Shown here piece by piece: positions 52,162-60,151 of a stretch of DNA of 64,000 nt. This DNA comes from JBMYRH01 sp049602155 (GTDB taxonomy: Bacteria > Myxococcota_A > UBA9042 > PHBI01 > JBMYRH01), in NCBI GenBank assembly GCA_049602155.1, contig JBMYRH010000026.1:1-64000 (forward strand). The letters are read 5' to 3'. Under the pieces are notes generated by a model. That model was given only the letters and a program-made list of their open reading frames with translations. It did no database searches and was not told where the DNA came from. The position numbers and the translations under genes were made by a program. Each line of letters starts with the position of its first letter. The stretch's first letter is position 1.

Positions 52162-53061
52162 TCATCGCTCGGGGGCAAAGGCGTCGAGGAGCAGAGCCTT
52201 GAACAGGCTCCCCGCTCGGCCCAGCGGTCGGTCGTGACGGTGCATCAAGGCTGGGGTGAACTGGAACGAGGCGCCCTGGTCAAACGGCACCGTGACCAGG
52301 CGCCCGTCAGCGAGCTCGTCGGTGATGAGGCTCGTGGGCATCCAGCCATAGCCGAGCCCCAACAGAAGCGCCTCCTTCTTGGTGTAGAACCCGCTGAGGT
52401 TCAAGACGCGGGCGCCGCCTACGCGCCGGTCGGACATGCTCGCCGTGCCGCCATCGACGACCTGAATGTTGAGCTCCATGTGCGCCCTCAGGTGGCTCGC
52501 TTCAACGACCTGAAGGCCGCTGGTGATGAGTGGGTGCTCTGGGCTCGCGACCAAGACACAGTCGACCTCGGGCAGCGCGGTGACGGCATAGGATTCTCGA
52601 GAGGCGTCGAAGTCTTTGACCAGCATCAGGTCGGCTTGCTCGCGCTCGAAGCGCTCGGGGACGCCCCCCAAGAACTCGGTCTGCAGCTCGATCAAGGTGG
52701 GCACCTCGCGCTCTGTCAGCGCCTTGATGGCTCGCATCACGGGCGGCATCGGGACCGCGCCCTCGACGACCATCCGGATGACCGGCTCGAAGCCCTCGCT
52801 GAAGAGGGAGGCGACGTGCTCAAGCGCCCTCGCTTGGCTCAACAGTGGCCGGCCTTCCCGGAGGACCATGTCCCCCGCGTCAGTCAGCTGCGCGCGATAG
52901 CCGCTTCGGTCCAGCAAGCTCACCCCGAGCTGCTCCTCGAGGCATCGGATGTCATAGCTGACCGCCGAGCGGACCTTGTTGAGCTTCGCCGCTGCCTTCG
53001 CGAAGCTGCCGCAATCGGCGACCGCCGCGAGGGCTTCAAGGTGGGTGAGCTGCATGCGCAT
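52162..53061 (-). CDS. LysR-family transcriptional regulator, divergent from kynA-like cluster
   Basis: This is a 299-residue protein if translation starts at ATG 53061 (MRMQLTHLEAL). A longer frame to 53127 would translate the promoter. The N-terminal winged helix-turn-helix is typical: LEALAAVADCGSFAKAAAKLNKVRSAVSYDIRCLEEQLGVSLLDR. The C-terminal effector-binding domain (about 95-299) starts IRMVVEGAVPMPPVMRAI. LysR proteins usually regulate a divergently transcribed operon and themselves through shared operators, and here the target would be the tryptophan-dioxygenase cluster starting 128 bases away. The inducer is presumably a pathway aromatic (inference). Confidence 0.93.
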   Translation of the reverse strand: MRMQLTHLEALAAVADCGSFAKAAAKLNKVRSAVSYDIRCLEEQLGVSLLDRSGYRAQLTDAGDMVLREGRPLLSQARALEHVASLFSEGFEPVIRMVVEGAVPMPPVMRAIKALTEREVPTLIELQTEFLGGVPERFEREQADLMLVKDFDASRESYAVTALPEVDCVLVASPEHPLITSGLQVVEASHLRAHMELNIQVVDGGTASMSDRRVGGARVLNLSGFYTKKEALLLGLGYGWMPTSLITDELADGRLVTVPFDQGASFQFTPALMHRHDRPLGRAGSLFKALLLDAFAPER

Positions 53062-53083
53062 GGGGCCGCCCGGATGGTCAAAT

Positions 53084-53123
53084 AGTTTGACTGATAGTGT
53101 ATAAACTTTGCTCTTTTTGTCGA
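53084..53123. promoter_or_regulatory. Shared LysR/kynA promoter region with dyad
   Basis: On the minus strand TCGACA (53118-53123) and TACACT (53096-53101) are 16 bases apart and would drive the LysR gene. The dyad AGTTT-N14-AAACT (53084-53107) covers its -10, a position suited to autorepression and activation of the divergent operon. The region is locally AT-rich relative to its surroundings. No clean plus-strand promoter is visible. Confidence 0.4.
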
Positions 53124-53189
53124 ACATCTCCGGGGTATCATGCGCAGGTCTCCGGGAGCGCGCATCGGGGGCTAATACCAGGAGCCGAC

Positions 53190-54293
53190 ATGAGTGAGCA
53201 GATCCCCACCTATTGGTCCTACTTGGACCTCGACAAGCTCCTGACGAGTCAGGGCGGCCTGACGGACGACGAGTCCGATCTCCTGCCCGATGAGCTGCAC
53301 TTCATCATCGTGCACCAGACGCTTGAGCTCTGGCTGAAGTTGATGTTGAGCGAGCTGCGGTTGGCCCGCGACCACCTGGACGCGCATGAGGTGCCGGAGC
53401 AGCAGGTGCCGTCGGTGGTGCACCACATGCGCCGCGTCATCGAGATCTTCAAGCTGGCCGTGAGCCACTTTGATGTCGTCGAGACGCTCACCGCCCGGGA
53501 CTTCCTAGCGTTTCGAGACAAGCTCTTCCCGGCGTCAGGGTTTCAGTCGTATCAGATGCGGGAGATGGAGATCGTGCTGGGCCTCGATGAGGCCAAGCGC
53601 GCCAAGCTCGGCAACATCACAGCCCTGCAATACTTGAAGGACCTCGCGCCGCGCTCGGCCGGGGGGACGACTGCGTGGGCCAAGGTCGAGGCCGCGACCG
53701 CTGAGGTGACGCTCCGCACGGCGCTTCACAAGTGGCTCTACCGGACGCCGATCTATGGCTCCTCTCCGAGCGATCCGGACGACGACGTGGTCGTGGAGCG
53801 CTTCCTGACCGACTACTTGAATGCCTGGACCTCGCGCGCTCAGGAGCAGATGGCGGCGATGGTGAAGATCGGTGTGGCCCCTGAGGCGGGTGTTCGCGCA
53901 CGCTACGAGGCGTCCATGGCGCACGTCACCGCCTTTTTACGCGCGACGGACCTCCCAGAGGAGAACCGGGAGATGATGCGCCGCGTGCGCGCTTCGGTGG
54001 TCTTCGTCGAGTCCTACCGGGAGTTGCCTCTGTTGGCTTGGCCGCGCCTGTTGCTCGACACGGCCGTGGAGCTTGAGCAGCGGCTCTTGCTCTTCCGTCA
54101 GCGCCACGCGCGGATGGCCGAGCGGATCATCGGACGCCGCGTGGGCACCGGGGGCTCGGCGGGGGTGGAGTACCTCGACAAGACCAGCAACAGCCGGATC
54201 TTCACGAACCTTTGGGAGGTGCGCACCGTGCTCTTGAGCAAGGACGCGCTGCCGCCGCTCGTGAACGCCGACGCTTACGACTTCGTCCGATAG
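53190..54293 (+). CDS. kynA: Tryptophan 2,3-dioxygenase family haem enzyme
   Basis: This is a 367-residue protein. The ATG at 53190 has GGAG 5 bases upstream. Family motifs are in order: YWSYLDLDKLL near the N-terminus, FIIVHQ (38-43) with the active-site His42, SGFQSYQMREME with Arg124 that binds the substrate carboxylate, RQRHARM with His306 as the expected proximal haem ligand, and GTGGSAG (319-325). All residues needed for tryptophan dioxygenase chemistry appear present. It opens the indole ring to N-formylkynurenine with O2 (family knowledge). It is longer than many bacterial forms (about 280). First gene of the cluster 53190-58448. Related haem-dependent aromatic oxygenases use other substrates, so tryptophan itself is likely but not proven. 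Confidence 0.9.
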   Translation: MSEQIPTYWSYLDLDKLLTSQGGLTDDESDLLPDELHFIIVHQTLELWLKLMLSELRLARDHLDAHEVPEQQVPSVVHHMRRVIEIFKLAVSHFDVVETLTARDFLAFRDKLFPASGFQSYQMREMEIVLGLDEAKRAKLGNITALQYLKDLAPRSAGGTTAWAKVEAATAEVTLRTALHKWLYRTPIYGSSPSDPDDDVVVERFLTDYLNAWTSRAQEQMAAMVKIGVAPEAGVRARYEASMAHVTAFLRATDLPEENREMMRRVRASVVFVESYRELPLLAWPRLLLDTAVELEQRLLLFRQRHARMAERIIGRRVGTGGSAGVEYLDKTSNSRIFTNLWEVRTVLLSKDALPPLVNADAYDFVR

Positions 54294-54302
54294 GGGGCTG
54301 TG

Positions 54303-55526
54303 ATGCGATTCGATGTCTTCTTCTCTCTAAGCCAAACCCCAGTCGACGGCGCGTCTCCCAGCGAGGCGCAGATGTTCCAGAACTTCTTCGACCAGGTGGA
54401 GGCAGCCGATGAGCTCGGCTATGACACTGCGTGGCTCGCAGAGGCTCACCTCTCAAGTGAGGTTCAGAAGGGCAACGCTAAGCCTGTAATCCCACACTGG
54501 GAGGGCGAGGTCGGGCTGATGACCGACTTCAATCAGGTCGCCGCGCGCATCTTTCAGCGCACCAAGCGTATCGAGTGTGGCTCGGCCATTATGAACATCT
54601 TATGCAATGGCGGACCTATCGCAGCCGCGGAGCGCATCGCGGCGTTCGCCAACCTCCACGGGCTTGACCCCGAGGAGAAGCGCCGAGTGCACATCGGCTT
54701 CGCCGGTGGGCGCTTTGAGTACCAGAACCGGCCCTACGGCATCGTCCCTCGGACGCCGCTCGAAGAGGCTGCGTGGCCTGGGCTCAAGGGGCAGATCTTC
54801 CGCGAGGGCGCCGAGATCTTTTGCCGCTTGTTACGCGGCGATGTCTTGAGCGCAGACGACATCAAGCCGACGGTCCTCACCCGGGCTCACTTCCGGACCG
54901 ATGAGGCGTGGCACGCCTGCCAAGAGGCCGCAGGGACCGACGCCGATGAGATCCCCATCCCACGACGGTTTGAGTTCGAGGAGCTCCGTATCATCCCGAA
55001 GGATTGGCGTCGCGAGCTGGTGCAGCTCGTCGTCGGCTCCCACGACCCTACGATCCCCCCGATGCTCAATGAGATCTTGCCGGTTCAGGTGTTCAACCTG
55101 TCGATCACCCAGCCCGCGATCATCGAGGCGACCCACGAGCGGATGGCTGCGGCCTACCATGTTGACGGTGGTGCTTGGCAGCGGCACTACATGCCACGGA
55201 CGACGTTTGTCTTCATCAACGCTCAAGCACATTTGAGCCCTGACGAGCAGCGCGCAGCGGCGCATGAAGAGGCGAAAGCGGCGCTCGGCGAGTATTGGAA
55301 GGCGCTTGAGGGGACGATTGACCCGGCGCGCATCACGAAGGCCGCGAATAACGCGCTGATCGGCAACCCTGCTGACATCGTGGCGCAGGCAAAAGAGCGC
55401 TTCCACGGCGACGACAGGCTGATGCTCTGGTTCGACTTCTTCAACCATGACAGCCCACGGGTCATCGAGAACATGGAGGCCTTCATGACGCATGTAGCGC
55501 CTGAGCTTCAGGGGGAGAGCGCGTGA
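54303..55526 (+). CDS. Luciferase-like flavin-dependent monooxygenase
   Basis: This is a 407-residue LLM-class protein. The ATG at 54303 lies 10 bases after the kynA stop with AGGGGG upstream. The TIM-barrel N-terminus MRFDVFFSLSQ, LGYDTAWLAEAHLS, RTKRIECGSAIMN, PIAAAERIAAFANLHG and VHIGFAGGRFEY is diagnostic of bacterial luciferase-like F420/FMN enzymes. It probably uses reduced FMN and O2 to hydroxylate or cleave a substrate, or reduces it with F420. The cofactor cannot be decided from sequence alone. It sits between tryptophan dioxygenase and an amidohydrolase, and its 3' end overlaps the next gene by 4 bases. Confidence 0.9.
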   Translation: MRFDVFFSLSQTPVDGASPSEAQMFQNFFDQVEAADELGYDTAWLAEAHLSSEVQKGNAKPVIPHWEGEVGLMTDFNQVAARIFQRTKRIECGSAIMNILCNGGPIAAAERIAAFANLHGLDPEEKRRVHIGFAGGRFEYQNRPYGIVPRTPLEEAAWPGLKGQIFREGAEIFCRLLRGDVLSADDIKPTVLTRAHFRTDEAWHACQEAAGTDADEIPIPRRFEFEELRIIPKDWRRELVQLVVGSHDPTIPPMLNEILPVQVFNLSITQPAIIEATHERMAAAYHVDGGAWQRHYMPRTTFVFINAQAHLSPDEQRAAAHEEAKAALGEYWKALEGTIDPARITKAANNALIGNPADIVAQAKERFHGDDRLMLWFDFFNHDSPRVIENMEAFMTHVAPELQGESA

Positions 55527-56644
55527 AAAAGCCCGGACATCATCTGTACCCCAAGAGTCCGCTCGGCGAGTCGACCTCAGACGTCCCGACAGGTCGAGAC
55601 GTTGAGTGGGAGCCCCTGGTGGACTACCGCCGCAACGGGGTCAGTGAGACGACGATCCACGGCGCCGTCGCTTGGGCGAGTGGCTCGGAGATCGTGCACT
55701 CTTTTGGCGGCAACGTGCTCTGCTATGGCCGGAGCATGATGAAGCCGTTCATGATCCGCGCCTTCGCGGATGAGCTCGCCGACGGAACGGACTGGAAGCA
55801 GCGCGCCATCGCGGTGAGCAGCCACAACGGTGACGCTATCCACGTGGCGACAGCGCAGTCGCTGTTGAGCGAGGAGATGTGGGGCGCGATGCAGACCCCG
55901 CTCGACGTCCCACTGATTCAGTTCGGACGCCAGGTGCGCCGGCCCCGTCGCTGGTTCCACACCTGCTCGGGCGAGCACGCTGCCATCTTGCGCGGCTGCC
56001 AAGCCAAGGGCTGGCCGACCGCCGGCTACATGCTGCCTCACCACCCGTTCTTTGCGGCTTACCTGGCGCAGGTTCGGCGCTTCTTGGGCGCGAACTGGCG
56101 ACCGAGCAGGATTGCCCGTGATGGCTGTGGACTGCCCACCCTCTCGAACACTGTCGGGGAGTTGGCGAAGCTCTTCGCTGGGCTCGCGCAGACGAAAGAT
56201 GAGGATTGGATTTGGGAGGCCATGCAGCGTCACCCAGATCTGGTAGGCGGCTTTAACCGCCTCGACAGCACCATCATCAAGTCCTGTGAAGGGGCGGTGT
56301 TGGCGAAAGAGGGCGCGGATGGTTTGCTCGGCATGGCCATCATCCACCCCGATTACCCTGAGGGGCTCGGGGTCGTGGTGAAGATCGCCCACGGCTGGAA
56401 TGCCCAGGCCACCTGGTACATCGCGCGGGCTATCTTGGGCACGCTCGGCTTTGAGCTGCGCAATCCGTACTCACTGCATCGCCAGAAGGCCTTCATCGTG
56501 GCCGACGTGGTCCCCGAGGATCGCTACGAGGCGCTGATGAAGACGCCGACCTGGGATGATTGGGATCCGGATAAGGATCAGTACTACTACGACTGGGAGG
56601 ACTTCGTATCGTCCTCGGAGTCCGAGGGGAGGGAGACAGCATGA
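55523..56644 (+). CDS. L-asparaginase II-family amidohydrolase
   Basis: This is a 373-residue protein with a GTG start overlapping the previous stop (GTGA). It matches the thermolabile asparaginase family (PF06089): GGNVLCYGRSMMKPF, VSSHNGDAIHV, CSGEHAAILRGC (usually CSGKH) and RDGCGLPTLSNT. In this family the substrate is a side-chain or other amide. The Lys-to-Glu change in CSGEH may alter specificity. Within this cluster it more likely hydrolyses an amide or formamide intermediate than asparagine (inference). The C-terminal 50 residues are very acidic and aromatic (WDDWDPDKDQYYYDWEDF). It overlaps the next gene by 4 bases. Confidence 0.88.
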   Translation: MKKPGHHLYPKSPLGESTSDVPTGRDVEWEPLVDYRRNGVSETTIHGAVAWASGSEIVHSFGGNVLCYGRSMMKPFMIRAFADELADGTDWKQRAIAVSSHNGDAIHVATAQSLLSEEMWGAMQTPLDVPLIQFGRQVRRPRRWFHTCSGEHAAILRGCQAKGWPTAGYMLPHHPFFAAYLAQVRRFLGANWRPSRIARDGCGLPTLSNTVGELAKLFAGLAQTKDEDWIWEAMQRHPDLVGGFNRLDSTIIKSCEGAVLAKEGADGLLGMAIIHPDYPEGLGVVVKIAHGWNAQATWYIARAILGTLGFELRNPYSLHRQKAFIVADVVPEDRYEALMKTPTWDDWDPDKDQYYYDWEDFVSSSESEGRETA

Positions 56645-57540
56645 GCAAGGGCAAGATCGTCGCGGGGTGCCTCTCCCCGCATCCACCGCACCTCGTCTAC
56701 GCGACCAACCCCCCTCAGAATGAACCTGAGGCGACGGGCTCTGGGGCGTGGAAGTCACTCCTCGATGGTTACGAGGCGCTGCGCGCTAGCCTGAGGGCCA
56801 AAGACTTCGACGTGCTCGTCCTGCATACGCCGCACTGGAAGACGGTCGTGGGCCACCACTTCCTTGGCGTGCCGCACTTCAAGGACCTCTCCGTCGATCC
56901 CGTCTTCCCAAACCTCTTCCGCTACAACTACGAGATGGACGTGGACGTGGAGCTTGGTGAGGCCATCGCGGCGGAGGCGAGCGAACTTGGGCTGCTGACC
57001 ACGATGATGCGCAACCCAGACTTCCGTGTGGACTACGGGACGATCACAAGCTGTCACCTCTCGTACCCCGACTGGGACGTGCCCATCTGCGTGATGTCCT
57101 CGGCGAGCCCTTATTACTACTACTCCAACGAGTACGGCGATGCGGAGATGCTCGCGCTCGGCGAAGCGACGCGACGAGCCATCGAGAAGACGGGCAAGCG
57201 GGCGGTGCTCTTGGCGTCCACGTCGCTCAGCCATCGGCACTTCACCGATGAGCCCGAGGACCCTGAGGATCCGTCCTTCGAGTCCATCTACAACACGAAT
57301 CAGCGCTCTTGGGACGACCGCATTTTGGACATGATCCGAGCAGGGGAGGGGCAGCGGATCCTCGCGGAGATGCCGGACTTCATCGAGCAAGCGGTCTCCG
57401 AATGCCGAGAGGGCGGGCTGACCTGGCTCTTGAGTGCGCTCGGGATCCCCGACTACCCGGGGACGGTCCACGGCTACGGATCGGTCATCGGGACAGGCAA
57501 CGCCATCGTCGAGTGGACGCCCCCGGAGGTGCAGGCATGA
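56641..57540 (+). CDS. LigB-type extradiol dioxygenase, catalytic subunit resembling 2-aminophenol 1,6-dioxygenase beta
   Basis: This is a 299-residue protein. SPHPPHLVYATNPPQNEP at the N-terminus and VVGHHFLGVP strongly recall the AmnB/CnbC catalytic subunit. Iron ligands by analogy with that structure are His14 (in SPHPPH), His65 (in HTPHW) and Glu254. The central VDYGTITSCHLSYPDWDVP and LASTSLSHRHF segments match as well. Such enzymes insert O2 next to the amino or hydroxyl group of an aminophenol or catechol ring. It overlaps both neighbours by 4 bases, including its probable partner subunit downstream. Confidence 0.88.
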   Translation: MSKGKIVAGCLSPHPPHLVYATNPPQNEPEATGSGAWKSLLDGYEALRASLRAKDFDVLVLHTPHWKTVVGHHFLGVPHFKDLSVDPVFPNLFRYNYEMDVDVELGEAIAAEASELGLLTTMMRNPDFRVDYGTITSCHLSYPDWDVPICVMSSASPYYYYSNEYGDAEMLALGEATRRAIEKTGKRAVLLASTSLSHRHFTDEPEDPEDPSFESIYNTNQRSWDDRILDMIRAGEGQRILAEMPDFIEQAVSECREGGLTWLLSALGIPDYPGTVHGYGSVIGTGNAIVEWTPPEVQA

Positions 57541-58448
57541 GCGGTGAATTTGTAGGTGGCCTCATCGCGCCTGGGAAGCCTCAGATCTTGCTCGCGCCGG
57601 AGCAGAACGTCGGTTGGCAGTCTATGCATGACGCCTTCGGAGACGCGCGTGCGGCCATCCAGGCGCTGGAACCGGACCTCTTGCTCGTCTACTCGACTCA
57701 GTGGCCGAGCATCATCGGTCATCAGATGCAGGCTGACCCGAACCCCAAGTGGCGGCTCGTCGATCAGGACTTCCACGCGCTCGGGACCATGCACTACGAC
57801 CTGCGCATGGACGCGGAGTATGCACACGCGTACGAGGCCTGCGCCAAGGCCCGAGGGCTCACTGCGCGCACCGTCGCCTACCGTGGCTTCCCGGTCGACA
57901 CTGGGACCATCGTAGCGCTGCAGCTCCTCAACCCTGACAACGCCATCCCGGCGAGCGTCGTCTCCTGCAACATGTACGCGGACCGTGCCGAGACCATCGT
58001 GCTCGCGAAGGCCGCAGTCGACGCGGTGAAGAAGACAGGGCGACGCGCGGTGGCCATCGCCGTGACCGCGCTCTCGAACCGCATGTGGACCGAGTGGATC
58101 GACCCACAAGAGGATCGCATCCACTCCCGCAAGGACGATGAGTGGAACCGAAAGCTCCTCGAGCTCCTCGCCGAGGGGCGCCTAGAGGACGTCAGTCAGC
58201 TCGCACGTCAGTTCACCAGTCAGGCGCACGCTGACAGCAAGCTCAAGGCCCTCTGGTGGCTCAGCGCGTGCCTCGGGGAGAATAACGACTTTCGAGGTGA
58301 GGTCTTTGATTATCAGGCCATCTGGGGCACAGGGGCTGCGCTCGTGGGCCTGACGCCAGACAGCGTCAAGGGCCTAGACCTCGAATACGACGAGGACGGC
58401 ACCGAGTTCTACAAGGGTGACAGGAACGTTTTGTCGACCGGGTCTTAG
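57537..58448 (+). CDS. LigB-fold non-catalytic subunit resembling 2-aminophenol 1,6-dioxygenase alpha
   Basis: This is a 303-residue protein that starts inside the previous stop (ATGA). It is a homologue of the preceding subunit but has lost the metal ligands: the HPPH position reads APGKPQ and the HTPHW position reads YSTQW. AmnA-type alpha subunits show the same loss while stabilising the catalytic partner. Other shared segments are GFPVDTGTIVALQLLNPD and IDPQEDRIHSRKDDEWNR. An acidic C-terminal extension (DLEYDEDGTEFYKGD) is present. Last gene of the five-gene run. Confidence 0.88.
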   Translation: MSGEFVGGLIAPGKPQILLAPEQNVGWQSMHDAFGDARAAIQALEPDLLLVYSTQWPSIIGHQMQADPNPKWRLVDQDFHALGTMHYDLRMDAEYAHAYEACAKARGLTARTVAYRGFPVDTGTIVALQLLNPDNAIPASVVSCNMYADRAETIVLAKAAVDAVKKTGRRAVAIAVTALSNRMWTEWIDPQEDRIHSRKDDEWNRKLLELLAEGRLEDVSQLARQFTSQAHADSKLKALWWLSACLGENNDFRGEVFDYQAIWGTGAALVGLTPDSVKGLDLEYDEDGTEFYKGDRNVLSTGS

Positions 58449-58568
58449 GTGTGAAGAGAGGTCTTAAGGTGCGTTTCTTTTGTTTGTTTTTAGTTGTTTA
58501 GGCTCTTCCGGCTCGACTTCGGGAGGGGGGCTCTTTGAGGTGCTTTATTATTTCTAGCGACCAATAGG

Positions 58569-58595
58569 TTGTTTTCCGAGTGAGCGTTAGATAAT
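58569..58595 (+). promoter_or_regulatory. Possible promoter of the di-iron gene
   Basis: The 173-base gap 58449-58621 is markedly AT-richer than its surroundings. TTGTTT (58569-58574) and GATAAT (58590-58595) are 15 bases apart, a short but possible spacing, upstream of an AAGGAG ribosome site and ATG 58622. It suggests the di-iron gene can be transcribed on its own. Confidence 0.25.
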
Positions 58596-58621
58596 GTGGG
58601 TCCGCAATCAAGGAGCGGACC

Positions 58622-59926
58622 ATGAACAGTAGCCTCAATCAGTTCGAAACATGTGCAACAGCGGTCACGCTGAACCCTCAGGTAGGGGCGGCCAATCGTC
58701 GTCTAGAGCGGGTAGCGAGTCGGGTTGTCCGGAAGCGTGACGACCTCCTCGAGCGTTTCAAGCTCGGGGGACGCAAAGCCCGCTACGATGATGAGGCGTT
58801 CGAGTTTGAAGGGGGCGCGCAGGATGCCTTGCGTAAGAAGCACTACGACAAGAGCCTGCGTTTGCTCTGGAAGGCCGAGAAAGAGGCCCCGTTCCTTGGG
58901 TTCAAGGATTGCTCTGCTGCGGAGCGTGAGCTCACAGAGATGGCCGAGAAGTCGATGGACGCAGAGGAGCTGGAGCTGCGACGTCAGCTGAGCTTACCTG
59001 AGTTCAAAGCGCTCTTGGACAGCCACTATACGTTGCGAGAGAAGGAGGCGATCGTCGCCATCTTGGCCGCGATCGGCCACGGTGAAGCGTACGCATGGCT
59101 CGTGAGCGCGGAGATGCTCGGGATGGTGAAGTCCACGGGGGCACGCGCAGCGCTCACGATGCAGGTCTTTGAAGAGGCCAAGCACTTCGTGGTGTTGCGT
59201 GAGCTCATTCGAGCCTTCGACGTCCCCGTGCCACGACAGTCGGCTTGGGAGTACATGATGCTTGAGGGCGTCATTAAGGCCAAAGGGCTCGACAAGTTCT
59301 TCGGGATGAACGTGCTCATCGAGGGCATCGCCCTGAGCTTCTTCGGCATGCTCAGCACCTATCCTGGGCTGGACCTCCTCCGTCGCTTCCACCTCGACGA
59401 GTCGCGCCACACGGCGCTCCCACAGAACTACTTCAAGGAGTTCCCGCTCTCCAAGCAGGAGTCCAAGAGCCCGGTGGCGCGCATGCGGCGCCTCAAGATG
59501 CTGATGCCGGCGCTCGCGCTTATCCCTTATCTGGAGGAAGACCTCGCCGTGCTCGGCATCGATGCCTTCGAGTTTGGTGGCTCTGTTTTGCGCAAGGTCA
59601 TCACGCTCAGCGAGCGCAATGGCTTCTACCTGCCGCTGCCTGCGACGACGGTCACAGCGACCTTGAACATGCTCTTTAACGGCTACTGCAAGGTGACACG
59701 ACCCAACCACGTCGCGTGCGACTTCATGGTCGCGGAGACGACGAAGGGGAGGGCGGAGCGACAGGTGGAGGAGACGGTCTTTGAGCCAAGCGCCACGAGC
59801 GAGGAGGCAGCGCCTAAGAAGAGCGCGGCGCCAACGAAAAAGGCGGCTCCAAAGAAGGCACGCGCCAAACGCTCCGCGAAGGCTCAGGCTGCGCCTGTGT
59901 ACGGGGCGGCTCAAGCTCACGCGTGA
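58622..59926 (+). CDS. Ferritin-like di-iron oxygenase-type protein with Lys/Ala-rich tail
   Basis: This is a 434-residue protein with an AAGGAG ribosome site. The four-helix ferritin-like core keeps a complete carboxylate/His ligand set: Glu155, Glu185 and His188 (EEAKH), Glu234, Glu260 and His263 (DESRH). This pattern is shared by di-iron oxygenases and amine N-oxygenases. The first 130 residues are helical and highly charged. The last 60 residues (SAAPTKKAAPKKARAKRSAK region) resemble a histone-H1-like basic tail, which is unusual for such an enzyme. It follows the dioxygenase cluster with its own possible promoter. Candidate reactions are hydroxylation or amine oxidation of a pathway intermediate (inference). 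Confidence 0.85.
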   Translation: MNSSLNQFETCATAVTLNPQVGAANRRLERVASRVVRKRDDLLERFKLGGRKARYDDEAFEFEGGAQDALRKKHYDKSLRLLWKAEKEAPFLGFKDCSAAERELTEMAEKSMDAEELELRRQLSLPEFKALLDSHYTLREKEAIVAILAAIGHGEAYAWLVSAEMLGMVKSTGARAALTMQVFEEAKHFVVLRELIRAFDVPVPRQSAWEYMMLEGVIKAKGLDKFFGMNVLIEGIALSFFGMLSTYPGLDLLRRFHLDESRHTALPQNYFKEFPLSKQESKSPVARMRRLKMLMPALALIPYLEEDLAVLGIDAFEFGGSVLRKVITLSERNGFYLPLPATTVTATLNMLFNGYCKVTRPNHVACDFMVAETTKGRAERQVEETVFEPSATSEEAAPKKSAAPTKKAAPKKARAKRSAKAQAAPVYGAAQAHA

Positions 59927-60151
59927 GGCAGGGGGCTCAGGGCGTCCGTGCACAGCCTGCCTGTCAGTGTGTGTGCTCAGCCCTTCGCTCCCTGAAGCCG
60001 CTGAGGTGCAGCCCCTAAAGGACCTGCCACGCAGCGGGCAGGCTCTGAGGGGCAAGGCGCACGCGGCCTTAAGCCTTGCTGCTCAGCGCTGCGCGTGATT
60101 GGCAGTCTTCACGGCACGCTCTCCCTTGTTTATCTCGGGGGGACCGGGGCG

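Noticed and set aside
52048..53085. 345-codon plus-strand frame opposite the LysR gene
   Set aside because: The LysR helix-turn-helix on the other strand is unmistakable; this is a GC-rich shadow frame.
53190..58448. Standard kynurenine pathway operon
   Set aside because: Formamidase, kynurenine 3-monooxygenase, kynureninase and 3-hydroxyanthranilate 3,4-dioxygenase are not recognisable; only the first step matches.
58449..58621. Rho-independent terminator after the dioxygenase genes
   Set aside because: T-rich stretches are present but the nearby stem (CTTCCGG...TCGGGAG) has wobble pairs and no T-run after it.
58994..60055. 353-codon minus-strand frame opposite the di-iron gene
   Set aside because: The di-iron ligand set on the plus strand is complete; the antisense product is a low-complexity Arg/His-rich shadow.
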